46,519 nt of DNA from Actinomycetes bacterium (GCA_023389315.1 JAEWEQ010000017.1:1-46519), one strand, 5' to 3'. Positions 1-8,428 are shown, counted from the stretch's first letter. Notes: generated by a model from the sequence alone, not told the origin. Made by a program: numbers and translations.

Positions 1-66
1 CGCATTATCCCGCCCCCGACCCTGCAAAATTTTGGTGGCGGTGATCCACCCGCTACCTCGCCCCCG

Positions 67-108
67 CGTTAGCGCCACGTCGTTAGCACCACGTCGTTAG
101 CACCACGT
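67..108. repeat. Three tandem copies of a 14-bp unit
   Basis: Three back-to-back 14-bp units (67-80, 81-94, 95-108) read cgttag(c)(g/a)ccacgt; copies two and three are identical and copy one differs by one base. They sit in 1-245, where I see no supported gene; open frames there look like chance frames of GC-rich DNA. Simple short tandem repeat; function unknown. Confidence 0.8.
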
Positions 109-245
109 CGTAATGCGTTGGCTGCGAGTAATGAACTGCCCACCGTTGGATTGTCACGAGGGCGGGGAGCTACCGCCCTTGCCGGTGGTCCTCGGTGGTG
201 TGCCGGTGGCAGGCAGGCGAACTTGCACGGGGTGTTCGGGGCGTG

Positions 246-608
246 TCAGATACCTGCAAGTGGCAACAGATCTTGCAGGTCTGCACGCTGCCCAGATGCG
301 TCCACCAGTCCTTCCGCAACCGCGTCCCCCCACTGCAGTTCTCCTGTGGCGAGTTCTAACCAGGTGGATGGCCGCATTTCGATGACCGCCGGTGGGGTGC
401 CCCGGCGGTGGGTGGTGCCGCCCAGGATCTGCACTGCTCCCCACGGTGGCACGCGGACTTCCACAGCGTGGCCGGGTGCTTGCTCGGCTAGTTTTCCCAG
501 CGTCCACCGCACTGCCGCCGCCACCACTGCGCGGGGGCAGTTTGGTTTATCGGTTTGCCATTGTTGTAAGGCTGTTGGCCCGTCTTTATGGTGGTTTTCT
601 TTCGCCAC
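246..608 (-). CDS. Sterol carrier family protein (SCP_3-like, actinobacterial)
   Basis: A 120-residue protein starting at GTG (606-608). It resembles the small actinobacterial 'sterol carrier family' proteins (bacterial SCP ortholog, SCP_3-type fold): a helical N-terminal segment with PRAVVAAAVRWTL (about 25-37), then the core with VEVRVPPWGAVQ, an IEMRPSTWLELATG stretch and a C-terminal GLVDASGQRADLQDLLPL, which matches the usual end of the family. No signal peptide or membrane helix, so it should be cytosolic. In many actinobacteria this gene lies beside purF/purM; here the downstream neighbour lies outside the window. Biochemical role is unknown: the SCP name is a fold relationship, not proof of sterol binding. 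Family call fairly sure. Confidence 0.7.
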   Translation of the reverse strand: MAKENHHKDGPTALQQWQTDKPNCPRAVVAAAVRWTLGKLAEQAPGHAVEVRVPPWGAVQILGGTTHRRGTPPAVIEMRPSTWLELATGELQWGDAVAEGLVDASGQRADLQDLLPLAGI

Positions 609-711
609 AGGGGTAACCGTTCCTTCCGCAATAGTGCGGTCTTAGACTCTTATGTTGGTGCTCTTGTCGTGGTGGGGGCCTTGCCACTGCCGGACCGCCA
701 CCATGGTGCCC

Positions 712-954
712 TTACCCGGACTCGTTTGCCTGCCGTTGGCTGTCTGCGGGTGGCCGGCCGGGTTTGGCGATTGGCCGGGCGTTTTTGGGTAGTCGTCCGC
801 GTGCTTTGAGTGCTTCGCGCAGTATCATTTCGATTTGTGCGTTGACGGAGCGCAGGTCGTCTGCCGCCCATTTGGCGATGGCGTCGTGGACGGCGGGGTC
901 TAGTCGCAGCGGGATTTGTTTGCGTTTGCTGCGCTTGGTGGGTTTGTCATCCAT
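712..954 (-). CDS. Ribbon-helix-helix (Arc/CopG-like) DNA-binding protein
   Basis: An 80-residue basic protein. Residues 12-55 fit an Arc-type ribbon-helix-helix: a strand with KQIPLRLDPAVHDAI, a helix with AKWAADDLRSVNAQIEMILREAL, then a basic proline-rich tail. Its ATG (952-954) overlaps the last codons of the SPFH gene by 8 bp, and a GGAAG ribosome binding site lies inside that gene, so the two are translationally coupled. Arc-type proteins bind operators as dimers or tetramers; a perfect 16-bp palindrome just before the SPFH gene is a plausible autoregulatory target, which is inference. No toxin partner is visible beyond the SPFH protein. SPFH-RHH pairs recur in actinobacteria, but the function is not established. 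Confidence 0.75.
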   Translation of the reverse strand: MDDKPTKRSKRKQIPLRLDPAVHDAIAKWAADDLRSVNAQIEMILREALKARGRLPKNARPIAKPGRPPADSQRQANESG

Positions 955-1957
955 ACAGGCTTCCGGCGTTCACCACGGGGGTTGCTCGCGATTCGGAGCA
1001 TAGGACGACCAGTAGGTTGGAGACCATTTGGGCGCGGCGTTCCTCGTCAAGTTCGACGATTTGTTCGTTTTCTAGGCGGTGGAGGGCGTCATCAACCATG
1101 GTGACGGCGCCCTCTACGATTTGTTCGCGGGCGGCGACGATCGCGCTGGCTTGTTGGCGTTGCAGCATGGCTTGGGCGATTTCAGGCGCGTAGGCGAGGG
1201 CGGAGATGCGGGCTTCTACGATTTCAACGCCGGCGATGGCGACGCGTTGGGCTACTTCGTTGGCGATTTCGGACGATACTAGGTCGGTGGCGCCTAGTAG
1301 GGTGTTGGCGGTGTCGTCTGAGTCGTAGGGGTGGGAGCTGGCGACGTGGCGGAGGGCAGATTCTGCTTGGGTGGTTACGAAGGTTTGGTATTGGTCGACT
1401 GCGAAGTTAGCTTTGGCGGTGTCGGACACTTGCCATACGACGATGGTGGCGATGTGGATGGGGTTGCCGTTTAGGTCGTTTACTTTGATGGTGTTAGTTT
1501 CAAAGTTTTGTACGCGCACGGAGGTGCGTTGTCCGGTGGATAGTGGGACGGTGAAGGATAGGCCGGGGGTGCGGATGGTGCCGATGTAGCGACCGAAGAA
1601 TTTGCGTACGGAGGTTTGGCCGGGGGCGATGATGGTGAAGCCGGTGATGGCGGTGAGTAGTAGCGCTAGGGAGCAGGCGATGCTGGTGATTAGTTGGAGG
1701 AGGGCGAGGACGGGTACGGCGGTTCCTGCGGTTTCGGCTTGGTCGAGTTTGATTACGGCGTCTACGGTTGCCCAGAGCGTTAGGGCTAGGAGTGTCACTA
1801 TGCCTAGCAGTATGAGGAAGGCGGGGGCGCCGGAGACGCGGAAGGCGGGGCGTTCTTCGATTTCTACCCGGACTCCTTGGTGTCCTACGGGTTTGCCGGC
1901 GGGTTCGGCGGGTTGGGTTTCCCCGTTGGTGGGGTCATTTGCGTCGGGTTTTCTCAT
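947..1957 (-). CDS. SPFH/Band 7 domain membrane protein
   Basis: A 336-residue membrane protein. Two hydrophobic segments (about 44-64 and 81-105) precede an SPFH/Band 7 domain (about 108-300) with IIAPGQTSVRKFFGRYIGTI, a central VQNFETNTIKVND and the helical AYAPEIAQAMLQRQQASAIVAAREQIVEGA typical of stomatin/prohibitin-type oligomerising proteins. The ATG at 1957 is preferred because GGAG lies six bases before it; an in-frame TTG at 1969 would overlap that site. SPFH proteins form membrane scaffolds; the specific role here is unknown. The downstream gene overlaps it by 8 bp and encodes a ribbon-helix-helix protein. A palindrome at 1986-2001 lies about 30 bases before the start. Family call is firm. 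Confidence 0.88.
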   Translation of the reverse strand: MRKPDANDPTNGETQPAEPAGKPVGHQGVRVEIEERPAFRVSGAPAFLILLGIVTLLALTLWATVDAVIKLDQAETAGTAVPVLALLQLITSIACSLALLLTAITGFTIIAPGQTSVRKFFGRYIGTIRTPGLSFTVPLSTGQRTSVRVQNFETNTIKVNDLNGNPIHIATIVVWQVSDTAKANFAVDQYQTFVTTQAESALRHVASSHPYDSDDTANTLLGATDLVSSEIANEVAQRVAIAGVEIVEARISALAYAPEIAQAMLQRQQASAIVAAREQIVEGAVTMVDDALHRLENEQIVELDEERRAQMVSNLLVVLCSESRATPVVNAGSLYG

Positions 1958-1985
1958 GGCTTTCTCCAAGTAGCTCTATGACATC

Positions 1986-2001
1986 AATGTGATATCACAT
2001 T
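1986..2001. promoter_or_regulatory. Perfect 16-bp palindrome upstream of the SPFH gene
   Basis: The 16 bases AATGTGATATCACATT are their own reverse complement and lie about 28 bases before the SPFH start codon, where a promoter or 5' leader operator would be. The size suits a dimeric repressor; the ribbon-helix-helix protein of the same operon is a candidate. The inner TGTGA...TCACA resembles a Crp half-site pair, but the spacing is 2 rather than 6, which argues against Crp. Confidence 0.55.
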
Positions 2002-2109
2002 AACACGCCGCCAACCCCCATACAAGCGGTGAACAAGCCACCAGTACCTCTACGCCACCCATGAAACATGGCCTAGATAGACCACGTAAAACCACCCTGG
2101 GGAAGCACA

Positions 2110-2137
2110 AAGGAGGCGACCATTAGGCCGCCTCCTT
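2110..2137 (-). terminator. Intrinsic terminator of gdhA
   Basis: A perfect 9-bp stem (2110-2118 with 2129-2137, arms AAGGAGGCG/CGCCTCCTT) with a 10-base loop lies 20-50 bases after the gdhA stop on the minus strand. The 3' arm runs into TTTGTGCTT, a modest T-rich tract. It separates gdhA from the SPFH gene. Confidence 0.65.
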
Positions 2138-2158
2138 CGAGCTGTTTGAACCGGGTGC

Positions 2159-3496
2159 TTAGATCACGCCGTGTTCGAGCATCGCGTCTGCCACGCGCGT
2201 GAACCCGGTGATGTTAGCGCCGAGGACGTAGTCCCCCGGGGCGCCATATTCTTCCGCGGTCGCCAGGCAGTCATCGTGAATGTCTTTCATGATGCCGCTA
2301 AGCGCGTTTTCTGCTTCTTCGAAGGTCCAGCGTGCGCGAGCAGCATTTTGCTGCATTTCCAGCGCGGAGGTTGCCACACCACCAGCATTGGCCGCTTTGC
2401 CGGGGGCGTAGAGCAGCTTGGACTCTCGGAAGATTTCGATCGCTTCCGGGGTGGAGGGCATATTCGCACCTTCAGAGACAACCTTGCAGCCGTTCTTTAC
2501 CAGGGTACGCGCGTCGTCCTCGTTGAGTTCGTTCTGGGTGGCGCAGGGTAGGGCCACGTCGCAGGCCACTGACCATACGTTGGATTCGGTGTGGAACTCG
2601 GCGCCGGCCTTGCGGGCGGCGTAGTCGGATACGCGGCCGCGCTCGACTTCCTTCACCTGCTTAAGCAGATCCAGGTCGATGCCTTCGGGGTCGTAGACCC
2701 AGCCGGAGGAGTCGGAGATGGTCACGGGCTTGGCGCCAAGTTGTTGGGCTTTTTCGACCGCGTAGATCGCCACGTTCCCGGAGCCGGAGACCGCTACGGT
2801 GGCCCCGTCGAAGGCTTCTTTGCGGGTTTCCATCATCGATTGGGCGAACATGACGGTGCCGTAGCCGGTCGCTTCGGTTCGTACCAGGGACCCACCCCAG
2901 CCGAGGCCTTTACCGGTCAGTACGCCAGCTTCGAAACGGTTGGTCAGGCGCTTGTATTGGCCGAACAGGTAGCCGATTTCGCGCCCGCCCACGCCGATGT
3001 CACCGGCGGGCACGTCGGTGAGGTGCCCGATGTGGCGGTAGAGCTCAGTCATGAAGGACTGGCAAAAGCGCATCACTTCGTTGTTGGACTTGCCGTGCGG
3101 ATCGAAGTCTGAACCGCCTTTGCCGCCGCCGATTCCTTGGCCGGTGAGGGCGTTTTTGAAGATCTGTTCGAATCCGAGGAACTTGATGATGTTGCGGTTC
3201 ACTGACTTGTGGAAACGTAAACCACCCTTGTAGGGGCCGAGAGCAGAGTTGAACTCCACGCGGTAGCCGCGGTTTACGCGGACTTTACCTTCGTCGTCAA
3301 TCCAGGGTACGCGGAAAATAATTTGCCGTTCGGGTTCCACCAGGCGCTCAAGCAGGGCGTAGTCTGCGTACTTGGGGTGCTTGTCTATGGCAGGGCCGAG
3401 GGTTTCCAGCACTTCGTGAACCGCTTGGTGGAATTCGGGTTCTGCGGGGTTGCGGGCGACTACTTCCGCATATACGTCGTCAACTCGACTAGCCAT
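2159..3496 (-). CDS. gdhA: NADP-type glutamate dehydrogenase
   Basis: A 445-residue hexameric-type glutamate dehydrogenase, catalysing reductive amination of 2-oxoglutarate with ammonium to glutamate, a main ammonium assimilation route. The N-terminal catalytic domain has PYKGGLRFHKSVN (about 88-100, substrate lysine K90), GGGKGGSDFDPHGKS (about 123-137, catalytic lysine K126) and DVPAGDIGVGGREIGYLFGQYKR; the C-terminal Rossmann domain contains VAVSGSGNVA. Length suits the bacterial family of about 445-450. I prefer ATG 3496, with AAGGA seven bases upstream; an ATG at 3505 would overlap the GGGAAGG site. Monocistronic: terminator at 2110-2137 and its own 5' region with three repeated elements (3723-3800). 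Confidence 0.96.
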   Translation of the reverse strand: MASRVDDVYAEVVARNPAEPEFHQAVHEVLETLGPAIDKHPKYADYALLERLVEPERQIIFRVPWIDDEGKVRVNRGYRVEFNSALGPYKGGLRFHKSVNRNIIKFLGFEQIFKNALTGQGIGGGKGGSDFDPHGKSNNEVMRFCQSFMTELYRHIGHLTDVPAGDIGVGGREIGYLFGQYKRLTNRFEAGVLTGKGLGWGGSLVRTEATGYGTVMFAQSMMETRKEAFDGATVAVSGSGNVAIYAVEKAQQLGAKPVTISDSSGWVYDPEGIDLDLLKQVKEVERGRVSDYAARKAGAEFHTESNVWSVACDVALPCATQNELNEDDARTLVKNGCKVVSEGANMPSTPEAIEIFRESKLLYAPGKAANAGGVATSALEMQQNAARARWTFEEAENALSGIMKDIHDDCLATAEEYGAPGDYVLGANITGFTRVADAMLEHGVI

Positions 3497-3882
3497 GGTC
3501 GACATCCTTCCCAGGATTACTCGGTACCAGGGTGATCGCGGCTTTAGTAATGGGTAGGTACCGGCTTCCCACCGCCGCTCCGTAACTCTAGACCAAAAAT
3601 ACCAATTAGTTAAAAGCTTCGGTCATCACTAAGTAAACACGATGGGTGCTGGGAGCAGAAAATCGCTACCTGGCACACTCACAATATGGACAGCAATGTG
3701 TGCCATAACACTACTTACCCGAGTTTGTGACGCGCTAAGGGCACTCCACCAAGTTCGGCGCGCTAAACGCACCCCCAGGTTTGGCACGCTAAGCGCACTC
3801 CCCTACCCCAGACCGCTCGCACCTCATCCGAGGCCGCATCGAACCGCCCCGACCAGGGTCCGCCGCGAACGCGCGAATCCCT
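3497..3882. other. gdhA upstream region with three imperfect repeats
   Basis: This 386-bp gene-free stretch separates gdhA from the serpin gene. The part next to gdhA (3590-3640) is AT-richer and is the likely promoter region. At 3723-3800 three imperfect units of about 26-30 bp repeat, each with a core like GCGCTAA followed by (g)GCAC(t/c)CC; the GCTAA cores start at 3734, 3762 and 3788. They may be a triplicated operator or simple expansion. No coding potential with a credible start was found. Confidence 0.6.
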
Positions 3883-5211
3883 CTATCGCTTCTCTCCACC
3901 GTCTGTGGGGTCTCCGATAACGGCGTAGAAAAGGGTAAGTTTCGCGCTATCGTCTTGGATCACCATTATGAAGGGACGGTCGAGTTTGATGACTGTTCCA
4001 GGCGGCGGCATAGCCGTCGCCTCTATGGCGACCTCGGTGACCGCTGCCGCAACGGTACCTTTTTCATCTACTTTGAGCCGGGCTTGTTGCGTTATTTGCG
4101 ATACCACTAGGTCGCTCGCTGTGTCCGCAGGTATTTTCGATAGCGCTTCCCCGCCCTCGAAAATGCCGCGAACTCCCAGGTCTACCAGCGGTTTGATAAG
4201 TTCTGCCGAGGTCTTCAGGTCCATTTTCGGCAGCCGCACGTCGTACAGGTCAGGAGCTTTCACGCGCCGAGCTTCATCAATCAGGGCCATGCTTTCGCGC
4301 GCCGGTAGTTCGGCCGGTGTCTTCCCTTCGGGTGGGAGGATGAAGTAGGCGCTGAAGCCTCCCAGGTATTTCCTTTCAACGGCGATCCATCCGTCTTTTT
4401 CTGCCGCCCTCGCAGTACTGAACGACATCATCGGTACCTTGATTTTGGTGCCATCCGCCTTGGTGAAGGTTCGATCTTTGGTCTCATCTGCACGGCTGGG
4501 GTCTTCCCATCGTCCGGCGAATAGCACGGCGTTGGCCAGAACCAGTGCCAGTTGCGGGTCGGGCTGTACGCTGGAGCGTTCGATCATCCCGCCGGTGTGT
4601 TTCTTCACCCACGCGTCCAGCGCTTTCTTCCCGCTTTGACTGGCGAGGTCGACGCGTCCCATTTCCGCATCGTGGTAGCGTTTGAGGGTTTCCAGTAAGG
4701 GCTGGGCGACCTCGTACTCGTCGTCCACAGTGATGCGGTTCGCCAGGTGCAAGATGGGTTCTTCGGGAGGTTCTTTAGGATCGAATTCGTCCAGGCGGTC
4801 CCATTGTTGGTAGTGGCTGATCCACGCCGCCAGTGCTTCAGACCGGGATGTCCCACTGACGCCCATGAATTGGTCTAGTTCTTCGGCGGCGGCCCCGCTG
4901 GTCCCTTCCGCCAGCATCCCCAGCGCCAGGGTGGCGGACAGGGGGGAGATGACGATATTGGGTTCGTTTTCGGGGGTTTTTTCGATGATTTTTTCAACCA
5001 GCGCCAGTCCCGCGTCGTTCAGTGCCGCGCTGTCTTGGGCGGGAGTTTGTTGAATGTCGCGGCTTTCAAATTCCGTGCCTTCGGCTTTGAGTACTTCGCC
5101 GGCGTTGGCTTCCAAAAGTCCGCAGCCTCCTGCGAGCGGGCCAGCGGCGAGGGCGGTCAGTAGCGCGGCGGCACCGAGTTTGTTTCGTTTCGCGGTTGCG
5201 TCGGTGTTCAT
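3883..5211 (-). CDS. Serpin-family protease inhibitor, predicted lipoprotein
   Basis: A 442-residue serpin. The N-terminus is a lipoprotein signal (MNTDATAKRNK, hydrophobic run, LAGGC with Cys30), so it should sit on the outer face of the membrane. The serpin fold is recognisable: NIVISPLSATLALGMLAEG (about 90-110), LANRITVD, LVLANAVLFAGRW, MSFSTA, the sheet segment LYDVRLPKMDLKT, and a C-terminal reactive-centre hinge EKGTVAAAVTEVAIEATAMP followed by DRPFIMVI. The GT-x-AAA hinge suggests an inhibitory, loop-inserting serpin; small residues (A/T) near the predicted scissile bond would suit elastase-like targets, which is inference. The ATG at 5211 has AAAGGGA upstream; the frame stays open for 69 more codons without a signal peptide. 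Stands alone; host protease defence is a likely role. Confidence 0.88.
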   Translation of the reverse strand: MNTDATAKRNKLGAAALLTALAAGPLAGGCGLLEANAGEVLKAEGTEFESRDIQQTPAQDSAALNDAGLALVEKIIEKTPENEPNIVISPLSATLALGMLAEGTSGAAAEELDQFMGVSGTSRSEALAAWISHYQQWDRLDEFDPKEPPEEPILHLANRITVDDEYEVAQPLLETLKRYHDAEMGRVDLASQSGKKALDAWVKKHTGGMIERSSVQPDPQLALVLANAVLFAGRWEDPSRADETKDRTFTKADGTKIKVPMMSFSTARAAEKDGWIAVERKYLGGFSAYFILPPEGKTPAELPARESMALIDEARRVKAPDLYDVRLPKMDLKTSAELIKPLVDLGVRGIFEGGEALSKIPADTASDLVVSQITQQARLKVDEKGTVAAAVTEVAIEATAMPPPGTVIKLDRPFIMVIQDDSAKLTLFYAVIGDPTDGGEKR

Positions 5212-5686
5212 GGTTTCCCTTTCGAAGTTCGTCGGGGAGTTTGTCCGAGGGCGGGTACATCTTTCGATGTTTATGTGCGCAAATCTGGGGTCGACTGTGA
5301 CCTGGCTACATGGTAACGGGTGCCTGGGCTTGGGGCTATAGTTGGCATCGAATCGCAATCGAAGGGGCGGTCTCAGCGCCCGCACCGTCCGACGCTGACC
5401 ACCCCAATTGGGGGCCACCTACCGGCGGCGGAGCCGGACTGCCTGCTGGCAGCACCAAAACCTCCACTAGGGACACGAGCAGTGTCTGCACACACTGCCC
5501 GAGCTGAGTCCCGTGGGAAGCGCGAGGCACAGCTATCGCCCATCGTTGTGCGCCCGCACCGGAGCGACCATATCGAGCCACCACGCCGCGACCGTCACCG
5601 GACCTCCATACGGGGGTACTCCACCGCGCCTCGCCGTCGGCCCATAGCTCGACCCAGCAGCGCACCCCAGCCGGCACGCACGCCTG
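5212..5686. other. Gene-free gap between serpin and purL
   Basis: These 475 bp hold no gene I can support. Open frames on both strands lack credible ribosome binding sites and resemble chance frames in GC-rich DNA. The promoter of the serpin gene must lie here and the 3' end of the pur transcript may too, but I see no clear promoter hexamers or terminator hairpin. Confidence 0.5.
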
Positions 5687-8137
5687 CTACCCGAAGTACT
5701 TCGGCATCCCCGTTTCTATCAGCTCACGCAACTCCCGCACTCGCAGCACCAGGGGTCCGAAGGATCCCGGTTCCACTCCGGCTTGGGAGGCAGCGTCTTG
5801 CCCTTCTCCCATCCCGGGTAGGTCACTGAAGTCGAAGCCGGCTTCATCTCCGAGGATGTCGGCGCCGGTGACGGTCAGCATGGTTCCCCCGGTTACGCCG
5901 ATGCGTTGGCAGGGCACGTTTTCGGCTTTCGCTGCGGACATGATGGCGGCGTGGGCGCCTTCGGGGGCGGCGATGAGGACCCGCCCGGAGGTTTCCGACA
6001 GTAGCGCCACGAAGTCGGTGATGTTGTTGCCTTTGACGTGGGCGGCGATGTCGATGCTGGCGCCGATCCCGTTGCGTAGGCTGGCTTCCACCAGGCTTTG
6101 GATGAGTCCACCGTCGGAGATGTCGTGGGCGGCGTGGATGAGGGGTTGCCCGTCGGGCCCGTCATGATTCACGAGGGCGGTGAGTACACGGGCGAGCGCG
6201 CTTTCGCTGGCGAAGTCCACTTCGGGTGGCATGCCTCCTAGGTGGTGGTGGATTTCGCGCGCCCAGGCGGACCCGTCTAGTTCGTCGTGGGTGTTTCCGA
6301 GCAGGTAGATGGCTAGTCCTTCTTCGAACCATCCACTGGGGCGGGCGCGGGTGACGTCGTCCATGACTCCTAGGACTCCCACTACCGGGGTGGGGTTGAT
6401 GGAGGAGTCGATTTGTCCTTTGTCTTTGCCGCTGGAGTTGTACAGCGATACGTTCCCGCCGGTGACGGGGATGCCCAGTTCGACGCATCCGTCAGCGAGG
6501 CCGCGCATGGCTTCCACTAGTTGCCACATGGCGTCGGGGTCTTCGGGGTTTCCGAAGTTGAGGCAGTCGGTGACGGCGCGGGGGGTGGCGCCGACGGTGG
6601 CGACGTTGCGGTGGGCTTCCGCTAAAGCTAGTTGGGCTCCGCGGTAGGGGTCGAGTTTGGCGTACCAGCCGTTGGCGTCGGTGGCGATGGCGACGCCACG
6701 CCCGGTTTCTTCATCGACGCGTACGACACCGGCGTCATCGGGTTGGGCGAGGGCGGTGTTGCCGCGCACGTACCGGTCGTATTGGTCGGTGACCCAGTTT
6801 TTTGCCCCCTGGTTGGGGGTGGTCAGGAGGGTGCGGATTTGGTCGGCGAGTTCGTGCCGGTTCTTTGGCCGTTCCAGTCCGGCGCTGGTGTTGTTTTGTA
6901 GTTCGTCTTGCCAGTTGGGGCGGGCGTAGGGCCGGTCGTATACGGGGCCGTCGTGGGCCACGGTTTTGGGGTCGACGTCGACGATGCGTTCCCCGTAGTG
7001 GTCGATGGTGAGTCGCCCGTTTCCGGTGACTTTACCGATTACGGCGGATTCGACGTCCCATTTTTCGATGATGCGGTTGAATTCGGTGAGGTCTTCGGGC
7101 CGCACGATCGCCATCATGCGTTCTTGGGATTCGGACATGAGGATTTCCCCGGCGGTGAGGGTGGGGTCGCGTAGGAGGACGTTTTCGAGGTCGACGTGCA
7201 TCCCGCAGTCACCGTTGGAGGCTAGTTCGGAGGTCGCGCAGGAGATCCCGGCGGCTCCGAGGTCTTGGATGGCGGCCACGACGCCGGCGTCGAATAGTTC
7301 GAGGCAGCATTCGATGAGTATTTTTTCCATGAAGGGGTCGCCCACTTGCACGGAGGGTCGTTTGGCGGGCATGCCGTCTTCGAAGGTTTCGGAGGCGAGG
7401 ATGGAGGCCCCGCCGATGCCGTCACCGCCGGTGCGGGCGCCGAATAGGATCACTAGGTTCCCTACGCCCTCGGCGTTGGCTAGGTGGATGGCGTCGGCGC
7501 GGAGGGAGCCGACGCACAGGGCGTTGACCAGGGGGTTTCCTTGGTAGGAGGGGTCGAAGTCGGTTTCTCCTCCGATGTTGGGTAGTCCCAGGCAGTTGCC
7601 GTAGCCGCCGACGCCGGAGACGACGCCGTGTACTACGCGCGCGGTGTCGGGGTGTTCGGGGTCGCCGAAGCGTAGTTGGTCCATTACGGCGATGGGGCGG
7701 GCTCCCATGGCGATGATGTCACGCACGATGCCGCCCACGCCGGTGGCGGCGCCTTGGTAGGGTTCCACGAATGAGGGGTGGTTGTGGGATTCGACTTTGA
7801 AGGTGACGGCCCAGCCGTCGCCGATGTCCACTACGCCGGCGTTTTGTCCCATGCCGACGAGCAGGTATTTGCGCATTTCGTCGGTGGTTTTGTCGCCGAA
7901 TTGTTCTTTGAGGTGTTTTTTGGAGGATTTGTAGGAGCAGTGTTCGGACCACATAACGGAGTACATGGCTAGTTCAGCGTTGGTGGGTCGGCGTCCGAGT
8001 AGGTCTTTGATGGCTTGGTATTCGTCGGCTTTGAGGCCGAGTTCGGCCCACGGCATTTCCCGGTCGCTGGTGCGGGCTGCGTCTTCGATGGTGTCGGGGT
8101 GTTCGTGGGGGTGTTGTTGGACGCTATTGGTGGCCAT
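5687..8137 (-). CDS. purL: Phosphoribosylformylglycinamidine synthase subunit PurL
   Basis: An 816-residue small-type PurL, the ATP-dependent synthetase subunit that converts FGAR and glutamine-derived ammonia to FGAM in step four of purine synthesis, working with PurS and PurQ. Visible family segments: ELAMYSVMWSEHCSYKSSKKHLK (about 55-77), the FGAR-site VESHNHPSFVEPYQGAATGVGG (about 115-136), GGETDFDPSYQGNPLVNA, QDLGAAGISCATSELA, MSESQERMMAIV, and in the second half VTGGNVSLYN and HDISDGGL. Start chosen at ATG 8137 behind GAGGAG. It is the last gene of the purine cluster, separated from purQ by 291 bp that contains a DnaA-box-like cluster, so it may also have its own promoter. Confidence 0.97.
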   Translation of the reverse strand: MATNSVQQHPHEHPDTIEDAARTSDREMPWAELGLKADEYQAIKDLLGRRPTNAELAMYSVMWSEHCSYKSSKKHLKEQFGDKTTDEMRKYLLVGMGQNAGVVDIGDGWAVTFKVESHNHPSFVEPYQGAATGVGGIVRDIIAMGARPIAVMDQLRFGDPEHPDTARVVHGVVSGVGGYGNCLGLPNIGGETDFDPSYQGNPLVNALCVGSLRADAIHLANAEGVGNLVILFGARTGGDGIGGASILASETFEDGMPAKRPSVQVGDPFMEKILIECCLELFDAGVVAAIQDLGAAGISCATSELASNGDCGMHVDLENVLLRDPTLTAGEILMSESQERMMAIVRPEDLTEFNRIIEKWDVESAVIGKVTGNGRLTIDHYGERIVDVDPKTVAHDGPVYDRPYARPNWQDELQNNTSAGLERPKNRHELADQIRTLLTTPNQGAKNWVTDQYDRYVRGNTALAQPDDAGVVRVDEETGRGVAIATDANGWYAKLDPYRGAQLALAEAHRNVATVGATPRAVTDCLNFGNPEDPDAMWQLVEAMRGLADGCVELGIPVTGGNVSLYNSSGKDKGQIDSSINPTPVVGVLGVMDDVTRARPSGWFEEGLAIYLLGNTHDELDGSAWAREIHHHLGGMPPEVDFASESALARVLTALVNHDGPDGQPLIHAAHDISDGGLIQSLVEASLRNGIGASIDIAAHVKGNNITDFVALLSETSGRVLIAAPEGAHAAIMSAAKAENVPCQRIGVTGGTMLTVTGADILGDEAGFDFSDLPGMGEGQDAASQAGVEPGSFGPLVLRVRELRELIETGMPKYFG

Positions 8138-8256
8138 TTTTCTTTACTCCTCATTTTCCTGGGATTTACTCCTGGCGAACCACCCCAGGACCGCTTCGCT
8201 ATGAACTATCTCACATTTGCTGTTTTGGTGATTCAAATTCTGCCCGGTCACGCCGG

Positions 8257-8364
8257 TTTTCCACTGCTCGATCCCCTTATCCACACTTATCCACCGGCTT
8301 TTCCACACCTGTGTACGCACCGTTGAACAATATCCACATAGCTGTGGATACAACCTGTGGAAAG
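8257..8364. promoter_or_regulatory. Cluster of DnaA-box-like 9-mers between purQ and purL
   Basis: Seven 9-mers close to the DnaA box TTATCCACA crowd into 108 bp: TTTTCCACT 8257-8265, TTATCCACA 8277-8285 (exact consensus), TTATCCACC 8287-8295, TTTTCCACA 8299-8307, ATATCCACA 8330-8338, and on the other strand GTATCCACA 8343-8351 and CTTTCCACA 8356-8364. The two central boxes form an inverted pair with 8-bp perfect arms (8331-8338/8343-8350). The surrounding intergenic DNA (8138-8428) is AT-richer than its neighbours. It could titrate DnaA, serve as a DnaA-controlled purL promoter, or be an origin-like element. No dnaA or dnaN gene is in the window. Confidence 0.7.
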
Positions 8365-8428
8365 TGGTTTGTCAAGGGCGGCGTGCCGGACCACTTGAAT
8401 CGCACCGATGTAACACTCTGCCGTTTCG

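Noticed and set aside
712..1957. Toxin-antitoxin module
   Set aside because: The RHH protein's partner is an SPFH scaffold protein of 336 residues, not a toxin family.
1986..2001. Crp/GlxR binding site
   Set aside because: The half sites TGTGA/TCACA are two bases apart instead of six, so a standard Crp-type dimer would not fit.
5336..5677. A 113-codon minus-strand frame in the serpin-purL gap
   Set aside because: No ribosome binding site, unusual composition and no similarity to known families that I can see; treated as non-coding.
8144..8353. A 69-codon frame across the DnaA-box cluster
   Set aside because: It runs through the repeated box motifs, lacks a start signal and has no domain.
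8257..8364. Calling the DnaA-box cluster oriC outright
   Set aside because: No dnaA, dnaN, gidA or skew evidence is available in the window; only the motif cluster can be supported.
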